Below, one piece after another: positions 42,248 through 50,630 of a DNA stretch of 64,000 nt. Origin of the DNA: Mesorhizobium sp. J8 (GTDB taxonomy: Bacteria; Pseudomonadota; Alphaproteobacteria; Rhizobiales; Rhizobiaceae); contig NZ_AP024109.1 in the NCBI RefSeq assembly GCF_016591715.1, positions 4,526,001 through 4,590,000 of the forward strand. Reading direction: 5' to 3'. Numbering within the stretch: the stretch's first letter is position 1; each line of letters starts with the position of its first letter. Position numbers and translations under genes: made by a program. The notes below the pieces were generated by a model. The model was given only the letters and a program-made list of their open reading frames with translations, did no database searches and was not told the DNA's origin.

Positions 42248-43375
42248 CTACTGGTTTTCCTTGGTCTGACCCATGATTTCCTGCGCGCTGAAATTGATGC
42301 CGCAGGTCGGGAAGGAATTGCCGACGAAGAAATTGTCGGACTCCTTCGGGAAGTAATCCGTCCCTTCCTTCATGTTCGGATCCGAGGCGACGGCCAAGGG
42401 CAGCTTCACCTCTTGCGGCACCACCTCGCCTTCCAGCGCCGCGATCGCGGTCTTGATGGCCACCGCAACCTGCGCCGGGCCGGAGCCGGCCGAAGTGCAC
42501 TTCAGCCCATCGGCCGAATGCGCCGCGCAGAATTTGCGGAAGCCGTTCTCGGTCTCGCCGCCGAATGGGACGAAGGGATGCTTGGCGTCGATCATCGCCT
42601 GCACGATGCCGGTGTCGCCGCCTTGGCCGGTGATGCCGTCGAACGGGCCGTTGGTCGCAATCGCGTCGGCCGTCACCTTTTGCGCCACACCATCATCCCA
42701 CTTGCCGGCGACTTCGGTGACGTCCCACTTCTTGCCGGAAGCATCCAGCACCTCATGGATACCGTTGTGTCGGTCGGTATCCACCGAGGTGCCGGCGACG
42801 CCGCGCACTTCGAGGATCTTGCCGCCGTTCGGCACTTTCTCGACCAGCCACTTGGCCCACAACTCGCCGAGACCCTTCTGGTCGACATTGACGTTGATGG
42901 CGTCCTTGGTGTCGAGGATGTTGTCGAAGGCGACCAGCACGATGCCGGCTTCCTTGGCGCGCTTGATGACCGGGCCGAAGGCGGTCGGATTTTGCGCGTC
43001 GGTGACGATCGCGTCATAGCCGGAATCGATGAAGTTGTTGATCGCCGAGATCTGCGCCGGCACGTCCTCGCCGGTCGAGACGACCTTGAATTCCTTGATC
43101 TTGGCCTTCACATCCGGCTGCGCCGCATAGGCCTTGGCCGTCTGCACCATCTGGATACGCCAGGTATTGGCGATATAGCCGTTCGAGAAGGCGATGCGGT
43201 ATGGGCCTTCCTTCTTGGGGTACTTGAAGAACTTGGTGTCCGCGGACCATGGCGCGAAGCAGTCCGGCTGCGCGGCGGGGCCGGAGACGATTTCCGGTCC
43301 GGCGGCCATGGCGGCCGAGTGGAGCATGACGAATGCAGTTGCGGCAACGACGCCGCCAACGAGTGACTTGATCAT
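42248..43375 (-). CDS. CUT2 sugar ABC transporter substrate-binding protein
   Basis: A 375-residue periplasmic binding protein with a signal peptide (GVVAATAFVMLHSAAMAAG). The mature part has the type I periplasmic binding fold seen in RbsB-like proteins, with RIAFSNGYIANTWRIQMVQ near residues 60-78, NNFIDSGYDAIVTDAQNPTA, and FDGITGQGGDTGIVQAMIDA. A pair of cysteines before the fold and further ones near the C-terminus could form disulfides. It is first in the operon with ATPase, two permeases and gluconokinase. A sugar acid such as gluconate is the likely cargo because of gntK, but this is inference. Confidence 0.9.
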   Translation of the reverse strand: MIKSLVGGVVAATAFVMLHSAAMAAGPEIVSGPAAQPDCFAPWSADTKFFKYPKKEGPYRIAFSNGYIANTWRIQMVQTAKAYAAQPDVKAKIKEFKVVSTGEDVPAQISAINNFIDSGYDAIVTDAQNPTAFGPVIKRAKEAGIVLVAFDNILDTKDAINVNVDQKGLGELWAKWLVEKVPNGGKILEVRGVAGTSVDTDRHNGIHEVLDASGKKWDVTEVAGKWDDGVAQKVTADAIATNGPFDGITGQGGDTGIVQAMIDAKHPFVPFGGETENGFRKFCAAHSADGLKCTSAGSGPAQVAVAIKTAIAALEGEVVPQEVKLPLAVASDPNMKEGTDYFPKESDNFFVGNSFPTCGINFSAQEIMGQTKENQ

Positions 43376-43722
43376 CGGTATTCCTCCCAATTGCAGATCT
43401 GCGGAACTATGAAATCCTCACACGCCCGGCGGCACCCTCCTGCCGAACCGAGATGCTTGCCGGGCGATGCGCATCGCCCCGCCTCCCCTCTTCCTTCGCC
43501 TCCCGAGGACATTCAGAAACTATCATATTATACATAATAAACAAGCATGAGCTGTTGCTTATGTATAATAAACAGACGCCTGAATATGCCGGATGTTGAT
43601 TTTACAGACAAATGGTAGCGCTACCACAGAAGGCTGTAAAGCGGCGTCCTGGTCATTTTTCCGTGTCCTCAGAGCGTTCCAGGGAACTGGCGCAACGGTT
43701 GGCTCGGCGTTCCGCCGTAGCC
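43376..43722 (-). promoter_or_regulatory. Control region of the gluconokinase transporter operon
   Basis: This 347-bp gap between lacI-type gene and transporter operon has no gene. It contains an unusually AT-rich block (43521-43580) with two direct copies of a TA-rich 11-mer: ACATAATAAACA at 43532-43543 and TGTATAATAAACA at 43562-43574, and TTATACATAA (43529-43538) is the inverse of TTATGTATAA (43559-43568). On the minus strand it offers TATAAT-like -10 elements ~150-180 nt before the binding-protein start. A perfect LacI-type palindrome lies just upstream at 43613-43626. Confidence 0.5.
43613..43626. promoter_or_regulatory. LacI-family operator palindrome
   Basis: TGGTAGCGCTACCA is a perfect 14-bp palindrome with the central CG that LacI/GalR-family proteins require. 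It lies between the LacI-family gene (43723-44751) and the transporter operon, upstream of the AT-rich promoter block. The regulator encoded next to it is the obvious candidate binder. Confidence 0.75.
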
Positions 43723-44751
43723 TTAGCGCGCGGTGCTTTCGCGTCGCATGAGTTCGAAACCGAGGTCGACGATCCGCTGTTCGGGCCGGTTTCCGGCGAT
43801 CGCAGCCAGCGCCATGGCGACCGCGCGCGTCCCGATTTCATAGCGATGCGTGCGCACGCTGGTGATCGAAGGAAACGACACCTGCATCATGTCGAGATCG
43901 TTGAAGCCGGCAATGCCGATCTGCTTCGGCACGTCGATCGATGCGCGATGGCATTCGAACAGGACGCCGAGAGCGATATCGTCGTTGTTGCAGAACACGC
44001 CGTCGAGCGTCGGCATCTTGGCCAGCGCGTCGCGGAACAGCTCGCGCCCGAGCGTCACGCTTGACGGCACCGGCGTGGTGGTGACGAGCCGCGGATCGAA
44101 CAGACCGGCGGCCTCCATGGCGGCGCGGTAGCCGGCGAGGCGGCGCTGCGAACGCGGGTCCATTCGCGCGCCGATGAATCCGATCTTGCGGTATCCGACC
44201 TGCAGGAGATGCTCGGCGGCCGTCCTGCCGCCGTCGAAATGCGAGAAGCCGACCATCATGTCGACCGGGTCCGGGCCGGTCTCCATCACCTGCACCACCG
44301 GGCAGCCGGCATTCTCCAGCAGCCGCCGAGCGCTCGGCGTCTGGTCGATGCCGGCCACGATGAGCGCCGCCGGGCGCTGGGATCCGAAAACCTGCAGCAG
44401 CCGCTCTTCTTCCAGCCCCGAATAATGCGTGTTGCCGATCTGGATGCGGAACGGGCTGTCCGAGAGGCTGTCATAGATGCCGCGCACCACCTCGGCGAAG
44501 ACGTTGTTGGTGAGCGATGGAACCAGCACGCCGAACACCTCGGCGCGCGCCGAGGCAAGCGCGCGGGCGTTCGGGTCGGGCACGTAGCCGAGTTCGTCGA
44601 CCGCGGCCTGGATCTGCCGGCGAAGGTCCTCCGACACCCGTCCCGGCTCACGCAGCGCGCGCGACACGGTGATCGCGCCGACACCGGCCTTGCGTGCCAC
44701 ATCGGCGATGGTCGGACGGCCGCCGCCGCGACGGGAGCGCGGCCTGGTCAA
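43723..44751 (-). CDS. LacI family transcriptional regulator (GntR-like)
   Basis: A 342-residue LacI/GalR regulator. The helix-turn-helix and hinge read PTIADVARKAGVGAITVSRA and ELGYVPDPNARALASAR (residues ~13-66), followed by the periplasmic-binding-like sensor domain (GVLVPSLTNNVFAEVVRGIY). It should repress the downstream transporter-gntK operon and release on binding a sugar-acid ligand. The start is a TTG at 44751; no ATG or GTG lies between it and the upstream in-frame stop. The helix-turn-helix is close to GntR of gluconate systems, which agrees with gntK at the operon's end. Confidence 0.9.
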   Translation of the reverse strand: MTRPRSRRGGGRPTIADVARKAGVGAITVSRALREPGRVSEDLRRQIQAAVDELGYVPDPNARALASARAEVFGVLVPSLTNNVFAEVVRGIYDSLSDSPFRIQIGNTHYSGLEEERLLQVFGSQRPAALIVAGIDQTPSARRLLENAGCPVVQVMETGPDPVDMMVGFSHFDGGRTAAEHLLQVGYRKIGFIGARMDPRSQRRLAGYRAAMEAAGLFDPRLVTTTPVPSSVTLGRELFRDALAKMPTLDGVFCNNDDIALGVLFECHRASIDVPKQIGIAGFNDLDMMQVSFPSITSVRTHRYEIGTRAVAMALAAIAGNRPEQRIVDLGFELMRRESTAR

Positions 44752-44902
44752 AGGCTTGTTCCCCGCCCTCGCACGCGCGGCGGCAATTTCGGGATCGGCA
44801 TCCGTGTCATCGCGCCCACCAAGTCAGCCCGGCAAGTCAGCATTGCCGATTGGCGTCGCGCATGCGCCAATCGTTGTCAAGCAAGCCGGCGCCCGAGGCC
44901 CG

Positions 44903-46135
44903 TCAGGCGATCGCCGCGGCGCTTCGGTTGGCCTTCCACATCAAAAGCAGGATGGCCGCGAGGTTGACGAGATTCCAGCCGATCCCGTTCAGGAAGGCGG
45001 CCGCATAGGAGCCGGTGAGGTCGTAGATCCAACCCGACATCCAGCCGCCCACCGCCATGCCGAAGATCGTCGCCATCAGGACGATGCCGACGCGCTGGCC
45101 GGCTTCCTTTGCCGGCATGTAATCGCGCACGATGATGGCGTAGCAGGGCACGATGCCGCCTTGCGACAGGCCGAAGACCAGCGAGACGACATAGAGCGAG
45201 GCAAGCCCGTCGAAGGGGATGTAGAAGAGCAGCGACAGACACTGCAGCGCCGAGCCGCTCAGCAATGTCTTCACTGCGCCGATGCGGTCGGCGAGGAAGC
45301 CGGAGCCGATCCGGCTGACGACCCCGGCCGCCAGCATGATCGACAGCATGTCGGCGCCGCGCGCGACGCCGTAGCCGAGATCCATGCAATAGGCGACGAT
45401 ATGCACCTGCGGCATCGACATCGCCATGCAGCAGCCGAATCCGGCAATCACCAGCAGGACCTGCAATTGCGAGGGTGACAGCGAGATCGGCTGCACCGGC
45501 CGCGCGCGAGGCGCGCCGGAAATTCCCTCATGGGGCGCGCGCCGCCGCAGCAACAGGACCAGCGGCACCATGGTGACGAGACAGACGATCCCGATCAGCG
45601 CATAGGTGAAACGCCAGCCATGGCCTTGCATCGCATAAGGCATGATCGTCGGCCAGATCGCCCCGGCAATGTAATTGCCCGATGCCGCCACCGTCACCGC
45701 GACGCCACGGCGGCGATCGAACCAGTGCGAGACATCGGCGATCAGCGGCCCGAAGATCGCCGAACAGCCGACACCGATCAGAAGGCCTTGAGCCAGCGTG
45801 ACACCCAGGATCGAATTGGCGAGCGATGCCAGCAGAAACCCCGCGCCTAACGCGAGCGAAGCGGCGAGAGCCGGTATCCAGTATCCAAAGCGATCGATGG
45901 CGCGCCCGATCAGCGCGTTGCCCGCGGCAAAACCCACCATGGTCGCCGTGTACGGCATCGAGGCGGCGGCGCGATCGATGCCGAATTCGGCTTGCACGGC
46001 GGGCAGGACCACGACCACCGCCCAGGTGCCGACGCCGCCGATCGTCGCCAGCAGCAAGGAAATGCCGAGCCTCGTCCATGCATAGAAGCTGTCTATGCCG
46101 GCGTTCTTCGCCGCGTTTCCTGGAAGTGTCGTCAC
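44903..46135 (-). CDS. MFS transporter
   Basis: A 410-residue major facilitator with 12 predicted helices, starting near SFYAWTRLGISLLLATIGGVG. The loop 2-3 motif appears as GRAIDRFGYW and the loop 8-9 counterpart as GFLADRIGAVK. It resembles monocarboxylate/oxalate-formate-type carriers (ADVSHWFDRRRGVAVTVAAS in helix 4-5 is typical of that group). The start is a GTG at 46135 with GGAG 5 nt upstream; earlier in-frame codons read through a palindromic repeat and are unlikely to be coding. It lies 151 bp upstream of the LacI-family gene on the same strand. Substrate is unknown. Confidence 0.85.
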   Translation of the reverse strand: MTTLPGNAAKNAGIDSFYAWTRLGISLLLATIGGVGTWAVVVVLPAVQAEFGIDRAAASMPYTATMVGFAAGNALIGRAIDRFGYWIPALAASLALGAGFLLASLANSILGVTLAQGLLIGVGCSAIFGPLIADVSHWFDRRRGVAVTVAASGNYIAGAIWPTIMPYAMQGHGWRFTYALIGIVCLVTMVPLVLLLRRRAPHEGISGAPRARPVQPISLSPSQLQVLLVIAGFGCCMAMSMPQVHIVAYCMDLGYGVARGADMLSIMLAAGVVSRIGSGFLADRIGAVKTLLSGSALQCLSLLFYIPFDGLASLYVVSLVFGLSQGGIVPCYAIIVRDYMPAKEAGQRVGIVLMATIFGMAVGGWMSGWIYDLTGSYAAAFLNGIGWNLVNLAAILLLMWKANRSAAAIA

Positions 46136-46276
46136 GGCGTCTCCTGCCCGCGATTTCTTCGAGATCGCGTCTTTGGGCGCACTATCGGCCCATTTTCCAA
46201 GCCGAGCAGCGCCACGACGGGCAAATCCGTGGCTCCAGAGCCGGAACCCGCCTCCCCTCACGGAGTTTGCCTCAGA

Positions 46277-46317
46277 GCAATTCCGGGAAGCGCTCCACGG
46301 TTTCCGTCCGCAATTGC
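46277..46317. repeat. Palindromic interspersed repeat upstream of the MFS gene
   Basis: GCAATT (46277-46282) pairs with AATTGC (46312-46317) around a core with CGGGAA and TTTCCG. It begins with AGAGCAATTCC, and the same opening occurs after the stop codon at 49563 (GAGAGCAATTCCAGGAAAAG), where the rest of the element is missing. It is a recognisable rhizobial intergenic repeat type. Confidence 0.6.
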
Positions 46318-46333
46318 GTGAAAATAAGAGGTC

Positions 46334-46370
46334 GAGCGCTTCGGCCTCTCCGTGAAACGCCGAAGCGCTC
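46334..46370 (+). promoter_or_regulatory. Perfect 12-bp inverted repeat just before the DUF3175 gene
   Basis: GAGCGCTTCGGC (46334-46345) and GCCGAAGCGCTC (46359-46370) are exact inverse copies separated by 13 nt. The repeat ends 17 nt before the ATG at 46388, directly upstream of its ribosome-binding site AAGGAG (46375-46380). In the leader RNA it would make a strong hairpin; alternatively it is a large operator. Confidence 0.55.
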
Positions 46371-46387
46371 CAGGAAGGAGTTTCGCC

Positions 46388-46681
46388 ATGACCGCCAAAA
46401 AGAAATGGTCGGCCGACGTGACCGAGCACAGCGACGCGCTCGATCTCGAGGAGCACGTCTTCGAATCCGACGACGCCAAGAAGATAGCCGCCTCGCTGAA
46501 GCGCTCAGCCGAGCACAGCGACCGCCGCAAGGCCGAGCCGTTTCAATCCGCCATGTCGATGTTGAATTTCTACATCAACCGCGCCGGCAAGAACCTGCCC
46601 GAGGAGCGCAGAAAAGTGCTGGAAAACGCGAAGGACGAACTGCGGGTCGCCTTCGGCCGCGAAAAGCAGAATCAGCATTAA
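46388..46681 (+). CDS. DUF3175 family protein
   Basis: A 97-residue, highly charged, soluble protein that matches the DUF3175 pattern: KKWSADVTEHSDALDLEEHV at the start, then KKIAASLKRSAEHSDRRKAE and SAMSMLNFYINRAGKNLPEE. These small proteins are of unknown function and common in Proteobacteria. The ATG at 46388 has a strong AAGGAG 7 nt upstream. It is convergent with the FadR-type regulator, with 22 bp between the stops. No signal peptide or membrane segment is seen. Confidence 0.8.
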   Translation: MTAKKKWSADVTEHSDALDLEEHVFESDDAKKIAASLKRSAEHSDRRKAEPFQSAMSMLNFYINRAGKNLPEERRKVLENAKDELRVAFGREKQNQH

Positions 46682-46703
46682 TCTGCCTGCGCCCGGACTG
46701 GTC

Positions 46704-47480
46704 CTAACGCGATTGAATGACCTCGTCGGTATTGGCCAGCAGCTTGCGGACCGCATTGCGCGCCGCATCCGGCCTTTTCAGGCGGATATTCCTCTCGATG
46801 GCCTCGTGCAGCTTCTGGGCATGCTGCAGATCGTCGAGCTCGCGCGTCGTGTAGGTGAAGAGATGGTCGAAGGCGGATTCGATCAGCACGCCTAGCGGCA
46901 CCAGGAGGTCGTTGCCGGAAGCTCTCAGGATGGCGAGATGGAAGCGCGTGTCGGCGCGGGTTCGCTCCTGCAGGTTGGTGGCCTCGCCCATCTCGCGGCA
47001 GGCCTGGCTGATCTCGGCCATCTGCTCGTCGGTGCGCCGCATCGCCGCGAAGGCTGTCGCTTCCGGCTCGATGATGTGGCGGAACTCCTGCACGGTCCTC
47101 AGGAAAACCTCGCGGTCCGGCGACGTCGCGTACCAGGACAGCACGTCGCGGTCGAGGAGGTTCCAGCGTTCCTTCGGTTCGACCCAACTGCCGATCTTCG
47201 GCCGCGACGCCAGAAGGCTCTTGGCCATCAGCATCTTGATCGCCTCGCGCACCGCGGAGCGGCTGACGTCGAAGGTCTCCGACCATTTCGCCTCATTGGG
47301 CAGGATGGTGCCCGGTGGATAGTCACCGCGCACGATCCGAAGCCCGATCTCGCTGGCCAGAGAGGTATGGACGCTGGCGCCGGGGATGCGTGGCGCATCG
47401 GCCCGGCGAACGCCGGCCGTACGCTCCGCAGCCGCCGTCTTCATCGGCCTTTTTTCGTTGTTCGGCTTCGCGTCCCGCAT
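46704..47480 (-). CDS. FadR-subfamily GntR transcriptional regulator
   Basis: A 258-residue regulator with an N-terminal GntR winged helix (LRIVRGDYPPGTILPNEAKW and VSRSAVREAIKMLMAKSLLA, residues ~47-95) and a C-terminal FCD all-helical ligand domain (residues ~110-250) whose His and Asp residues (ADTRFHLAIL, HEAIER) normally bind a metal and a carboxylic acid. It is the nearest regulator to the dehydrogenase-transporter block, and dyads fitting the FadR-type consensus occur in both promoters of that block. The start may be the ATG at 47480 or 47444. Confidence 0.9.
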   Translation of the reverse strand: MRDAKPNNEKRPMKTAAAERTAGVRRADAPRIPGASVHTSLASEIGLRIVRGDYPPGTILPNEAKWSETFDVSRSAVREAIKMLMAKSLLASRPKIGSWVEPKERWNLLDRDVLSWYATSPDREVFLRTVQEFRHIIEPEATAFAAMRRTDEQMAEISQACREMGEATNLQERTRADTRFHLAILRASGNDLLVPLGVLIESAFDHLFTYTTRELDDLQHAQKLHEAIERNIRLKRPDAARNAVRKLLANTDEVIQSR

Positions 47481-47581
47481 AGGTCCACAAAATCCCGTTT
47501 TCAGGGGCTGTCAAGCATGGCAAGCCCGCTTTGCCAAAACCTGCCGAGATGTGCACAGCTCAACGGGCATTTGTCGCTGCC

Positions 47582-48478
47582 TCAGGTCGTTTTGACGTAT
47601 TTGCGCCAGCTGTGCTCGGGCCGGAAGCCGAGCACCTCGCGCGCCTTGCGGTTCGAAAGCAGCGTCTCATATTCGCCGAGCTCGGCCTGGACCGGCACGT
47701 CCGGATAGAAGCGCTTCAACAGCTCCGCCGTCGGCAGGTCCGACGAGGTGTCGTCATTGGCCGCGTTGAAGACCTGGTAGCCCAGGCCATCCTTCTCGAC
47801 GGCGCGCAAGGTGATCTGGCCGAGATCGCGCGCATCGATGTAGCTCCAGGCGATGCGCTTGCGGAAGCCCGGATCGGCGAACCATTTCGGGAACAGTGAG
47901 TACTCGTGCGGCTCGATGACGTTGCCGATGCGCAGCGCATAGATGTCGGCGCCGCTGCGCAGCGCGAAGGCCCGCGCCGTCTTCTCGTTGACGATCTTCG
48001 ACAGCGCGTAGGAGTCCATCGGGTCGACGTCATAGTCCTCGTCGAGCGGGAAGTGCGTGGGATTGCGCGGCTCGTTGGCGAAAACCAGGCCGTAGGTCGT
48101 CTCGCTGGAAGCGATGATCACCTTGCGTATTCCGAGCTTCACGGCTGCTTCGATGACATTGTAGGTGCCCATCGCGTTGATGCGGAACACCTCGTTGTCC
48201 GGCGTGATCATGATGCGCGGGATCGCCGCGAAATGCACCACGGCGTCGACCGGCTGAGCCCTCAGCGACGGATCGAACTCGTGCAGGCCCATATAGCTCG
48301 ACAGTGCGTTGAACACCTGCCCGCTGTCGGTGATGTCGGTGATCAGGGTGCGCACCTTCGGATTGTCGAGCGGCTTGGTGTCGATGTTGAGCACCTGGCA
48401 GCCATGTTCGACCAGATATTGAACGACGTGCCGGCCTGCCTTGCCGCTGCCACCGGTGAACATGATCCGCTTCGTCAT
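47582..48478 (-). CDS. NAD-dependent epimerase/dehydratase-type (extended SDR) oxidoreductase
   Basis: A 298-residue extended short-chain dehydrogenase. The nucleotide motif is FTGGSGKAGRH (residues ~6-16), the acidic residue for NAD binding follows in NIDTKPL, VHFAAIP is the strand-4 motif, and YALSK (~residue 149-153) carries the catalytic Tyr and Lys, with SSETTYG supplying the Ser/Thr. It is similar in plan to uronate dehydrogenases and sugar-nucleotide epimerases, but the substrate is not clear. The ATG at 48478 has TGGAG upstream. It is divergent from the 3-hydroxyisobutyrate-dehydrogenase-like gene across a shared promoter holding a FadR-type dyad. Confidence 0.85.
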   Translation of the reverse strand: MTKRIMFTGGSGKAGRHVVQYLVEHGCQVLNIDTKPLDNPKVRTLITDITDSGQVFNALSSYMGLHEFDPSLRAQPVDAVVHFAAIPRIMITPDNEVFRINAMGTYNVIEAAVKLGIRKVIIASSETTYGLVFANEPRNPTHFPLDEDYDVDPMDSYALSKIVNEKTARAFALRSGADIYALRIGNVIEPHEYSLFPKWFADPGFRKRIAWSYIDARDLGQITLRAVEKDGLGYQVFNAANDDTSSDLPTAELLKRFYPDVPVQAELGEYETLLSNRKAREVLGFRPEHSWRKYVKTT

Positions 48479-48510
48479 TTTAGTCTCCACAAGGCTCAGG
48501 AATTATGTGT

Positions 48511-48523
48511 ATTGTCAGACAAT
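48511..48523. promoter_or_regulatory. FadR-type operator, site 1
   Basis: ATTGTC-A-GACAAT is a perfect 13-bp dyad in the 146-bp divergent promoter between the SDR (start 48478) and the beta-hydroxyacid dehydrogenase (start 48625). It contains TTGTCAGACAA, the form expected for FadR-subfamily GntR regulators. Similar sites lie at 50894-50906 and 50935-50947. Confidence 0.65.
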
Positions 48524-48624
48524 ATGGTATTCCGCAATCGCTTGCCAACCGCGATCCGCGGAAACCTCTCGACAATCGCCCGCCGCCGGGCACCAATCAT
48601 CATGAAAGACAGGGAAGAGACGAC

Positions 48625-49563
48625 ATGAGCACCACCGCTGCCCGCGAGAACATCGGTTTCATCGGCCTAGGCCTTATGGGGCACGGCATCGCCAAGAATG
48701 TCGTCGACAAGGGCTATCCGCTCACCTTCCTCGGCCGCAAGAACCGCAAGCCCGCGGAAGACCTGGCCGGCCGCGGCGCCAAGGAGGTTGCCACGTCCAG
48801 GGAGGTGGCGGCGGCATCCGATATCGTCTTCATCTGCGTCACCGGCTCGCGTGAGGTGGAAGCGATCATCCGCGGTCCCGGCGGCCTGAAGGAAGGCCTG
48901 AAGCGGGGCTCGGTGGTCGTCGACTGCTCGACCTCCGATCCGGTCTCGACCGTGGCGCTCGCCGCCGAACTCAAGGCGCTCGGCGTCGACTATGTCGACG
49001 CCCCGCTCAGCCGCACGCCGAAGGAGGCCTGGGAAGGCACGCTCGATGCCATGGTCGGCGCGCCGGACGCGGTATTCGCCAGGGTGAAGCCGGTGGTCGA
49101 GACCTGGGCCGGCCGCATCGTCCATATCGGCGACACCGGCGACGGCCATCGCATGAAGCTGCTCAACAACTTCGTCTCGCTCGGCTACGCTGCGATCTAT
49201 TCCGAGGCTCTGGCGCTGGCGCAGAAGGTCGGCATCTCGCCGGCGCGCTTCGACAGCGTTATCCGCAACGGCCGCATGGATTGCGGCTTCTACCAGACCT
49301 TCATGCGCTGGACCCTGGAGGGCGACCGCGACGCGCACAAGTTCACCATCGCCAATGCCTTCAAGGATCTGACCTATCTGGAATCGATGGCGGGCGCCGC
49401 CGGCATCGCCAATCCGCTCGGCAACGCCACCAAGAATTCGTTCGCGACGGCGCATGCCGCCGGTCCCGCCGAGCAATATGTGCCGATGCTCGCCACCCAT
49501 ATCGGCAAGCTCAACGGCGTCGACCTGATGCCTTCGAAGGACGGCGTCAAGCAGAAGATCTGA
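48625..49563 (+). CDS. NAD(P)-dependent beta-hydroxyacid dehydrogenase (3-hydroxyisobutyrate dehydrogenase family)
   Basis: A 312-residue dehydrogenase. The N-terminal Rossmann motif is IGFIGLGLMGHGIAKNV (residues ~9-25). The substrate-contact segment near residue 95 reads VVDCSTSDPVSTV, and the catalytic lysine lies in HRMKLLNNFVSLG (~residue 178). Family members oxidise 3-hydroxyacids such as 3-hydroxyisobutyrate, tartronate semialdehyde or L-threonate. The local context (sugar transporter, SDR, FadR-type regulator) favours a sugar-acid or polyol-derived acid. The ATG at 48625 has GGAAGAG upstream. A strong terminator follows. Confidence 0.88.
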   Translation: MSTTAARENIGFIGLGLMGHGIAKNVVDKGYPLTFLGRKNRKPAEDLAGRGAKEVATSREVAAASDIVFICVTGSREVEAIIRGPGGLKEGLKRGSVVVDCSTSDPVSTVALAAELKALGVDYVDAPLSRTPKEAWEGTLDAMVGAPDAVFARVKPVVETWAGRIVHIGDTGDGHRMKLLNNFVSLGYAAIYSEALALAQKVGISPARFDSVIRNGRMDCGFYQTFMRWTLEGDRDAHKFTIANAFKDLTYLESMAGAAGIANPLGNATKNSFATAHAAGPAEQYVPMLATHIGKLNGVDLMPSKDGVKQKI

Positions 49564-49584
49564 GAGCAATTCCAGGAAAAGTGC

Positions 49585-49607
49585 GGGGGCGCCTTTTGGG
49601 CGCCCCC
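49585..49607. terminator. Bidirectional intrinsic terminator
   Basis: GGGGGCGCC (49585-49593) and GGCGCCCCC (49599-49607) form a perfect 9-bp GC stem with a 5-nt loop, followed by TTCATTTCT. It sits between two convergent genes, 22 nt after the dehydrogenase stop and 34 nt before the binding-protein stop. Confidence 0.8.
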
Positions 49608-49640
49608 TTCATTTCTCGATGGTTCGGATGCAGCCTGCGC

Positions 49641-50630
49641 CTACTTCTGGATGCAGGTGTCGGCCGTTTCCTTGGTGCATTCGTCGAGGCCGGTGAAGAC
49701 CGGATCGTCGACCTTCTTGCCCCCGATGAGGTCGAGCATCACCGACGGCGCCTTGTAGCCCATTTCGAACGGCCGCTGGCCGACCAGCGCGGTCACCAGG
49801 CCTTCCTTGGCGATCGCCACCTCGTCGCCGATCGTGTCGGCGGCACCGATGACGAACTCGTTCTTGGCGATCTTGTCGGCCATCGGCTTGAACAAATCGC
49901 GATAGGGCTGCGGGGCGCCGAACAGCGGCCAGCCGCCCATGATGCCGAAGGCGTCGAGCTTCGGATTGGCGGCAAGGATGTCGGTCATCGCCTGCACGCC
50001 CTTGGCACCGTCGTCATTGGTGAACACCGGGCAGCCAGGGGCTTCGGTCCAGCCGCCTTCGCCGGCAAGTGCGGCAAGGCCTTCCTTGCCCGACAGCGCA
50101 TCGCGCATGCCTTGCGCGCGGCGCAGGATGTTGTCGGCCGCCGGATTGCCTTCGATGGTGCAGATCGTGCCGCCATTCGGCTTGGCCTTCTTGATGTACT
50201 CGCCGATCTTCTTGCCCATGAGGTAGTTGTCGGTGCCGAGATAGGTCTTGCGCAGCGCCGCGTCTTCCTTGGCAAGGTCGGCGTCGACCGTCATGATCGG
50301 AATCGACGGATTGGCGCTCTTGATCGTCTGCGCGATCAGCGGCGCGTTCGACGGCGAGATCGCCATCGCCGCCGTGTCGGGCTTGCTCAGCATGTCCTGC
50401 ACGATCTGCGCTTCACCGGCTTCGTCCGAGGTCGATGCCGGGCCGGTGTAGAAGCATTCATATTCCGAGCTGGCGTTCTCCTTGTTCCACTTCTCGCAGC
50501 CCTGATGGATGGCTTCGAAGAATGGATTGTCGAGACCTTTCACGACGATGACGAGCTGTTTCTTGGCCAAAGCCGGCCCGGCGCCCAACGCCATGGCGGC
50601 GACGGCGGCAAGCAAAAGTGTTTTCCTCAT
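49641..50630 (-). CDS. CUT2 sugar ABC transporter substrate-binding protein (divergent from its ATPase/permease)
   Basis: A 329-residue type I periplasmic binding protein with a signal peptide (TLLLAAVAAMALGAGPALA). It has IVVKGLDNPFFEAIHQGCEK near residues 27-46, the D-ribose-type MAISPSNAPLIAQTIKSANP and PIMTVDADLAKED segments, and TYLGTDNYLMGKKIGEYIKK. Three cysteine pairs may form disulfides. It likely binds a monosaccharide or polyol. Unusually it is transcribed away from the ATPase and permease genes, with a shared 451-bp promoter between them. The ATG at 50630 is chosen because the signal peptide begins there. Confidence 0.9.
   Translation of the reverse strand: MRKTLLLAAVAAMALGAGPALAKKQLVIVVKGLDNPFFEAIHQGCEKWNKENASSEYECFYTGPASTSDEAGEAQIVQDMLSKPDTAAMAISPSNAPLIAQTIKSANPSIPIMTVDADLAKEDAALRKTYLGTDNYLMGKKIGEYIKKAKPNGGTICTIEGNPAADNILRRAQGMRDALSGKEGLAALAGEGGWTEAPGCPVFTNDDGAKGVQAMTDILAANPKLDAFGIMGGWPLFGAPQPYRDLFKPMADKIAKNEFVIGAADTIGDEVAIAKEGLVTALVGQRPFEMGYKAPSVMLDLIGGKKVDDPVFTGLDECTKETADTCIQK

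Noticed and set aside
42180..42500. Upstream extension of the CUT2 ATPase frame by 107 codons
   Set aside because: It overlaps the end of the binding-protein gene on the same strand in another frame and shows no ATPase-like sequence; the start at 42179 matches the family length.
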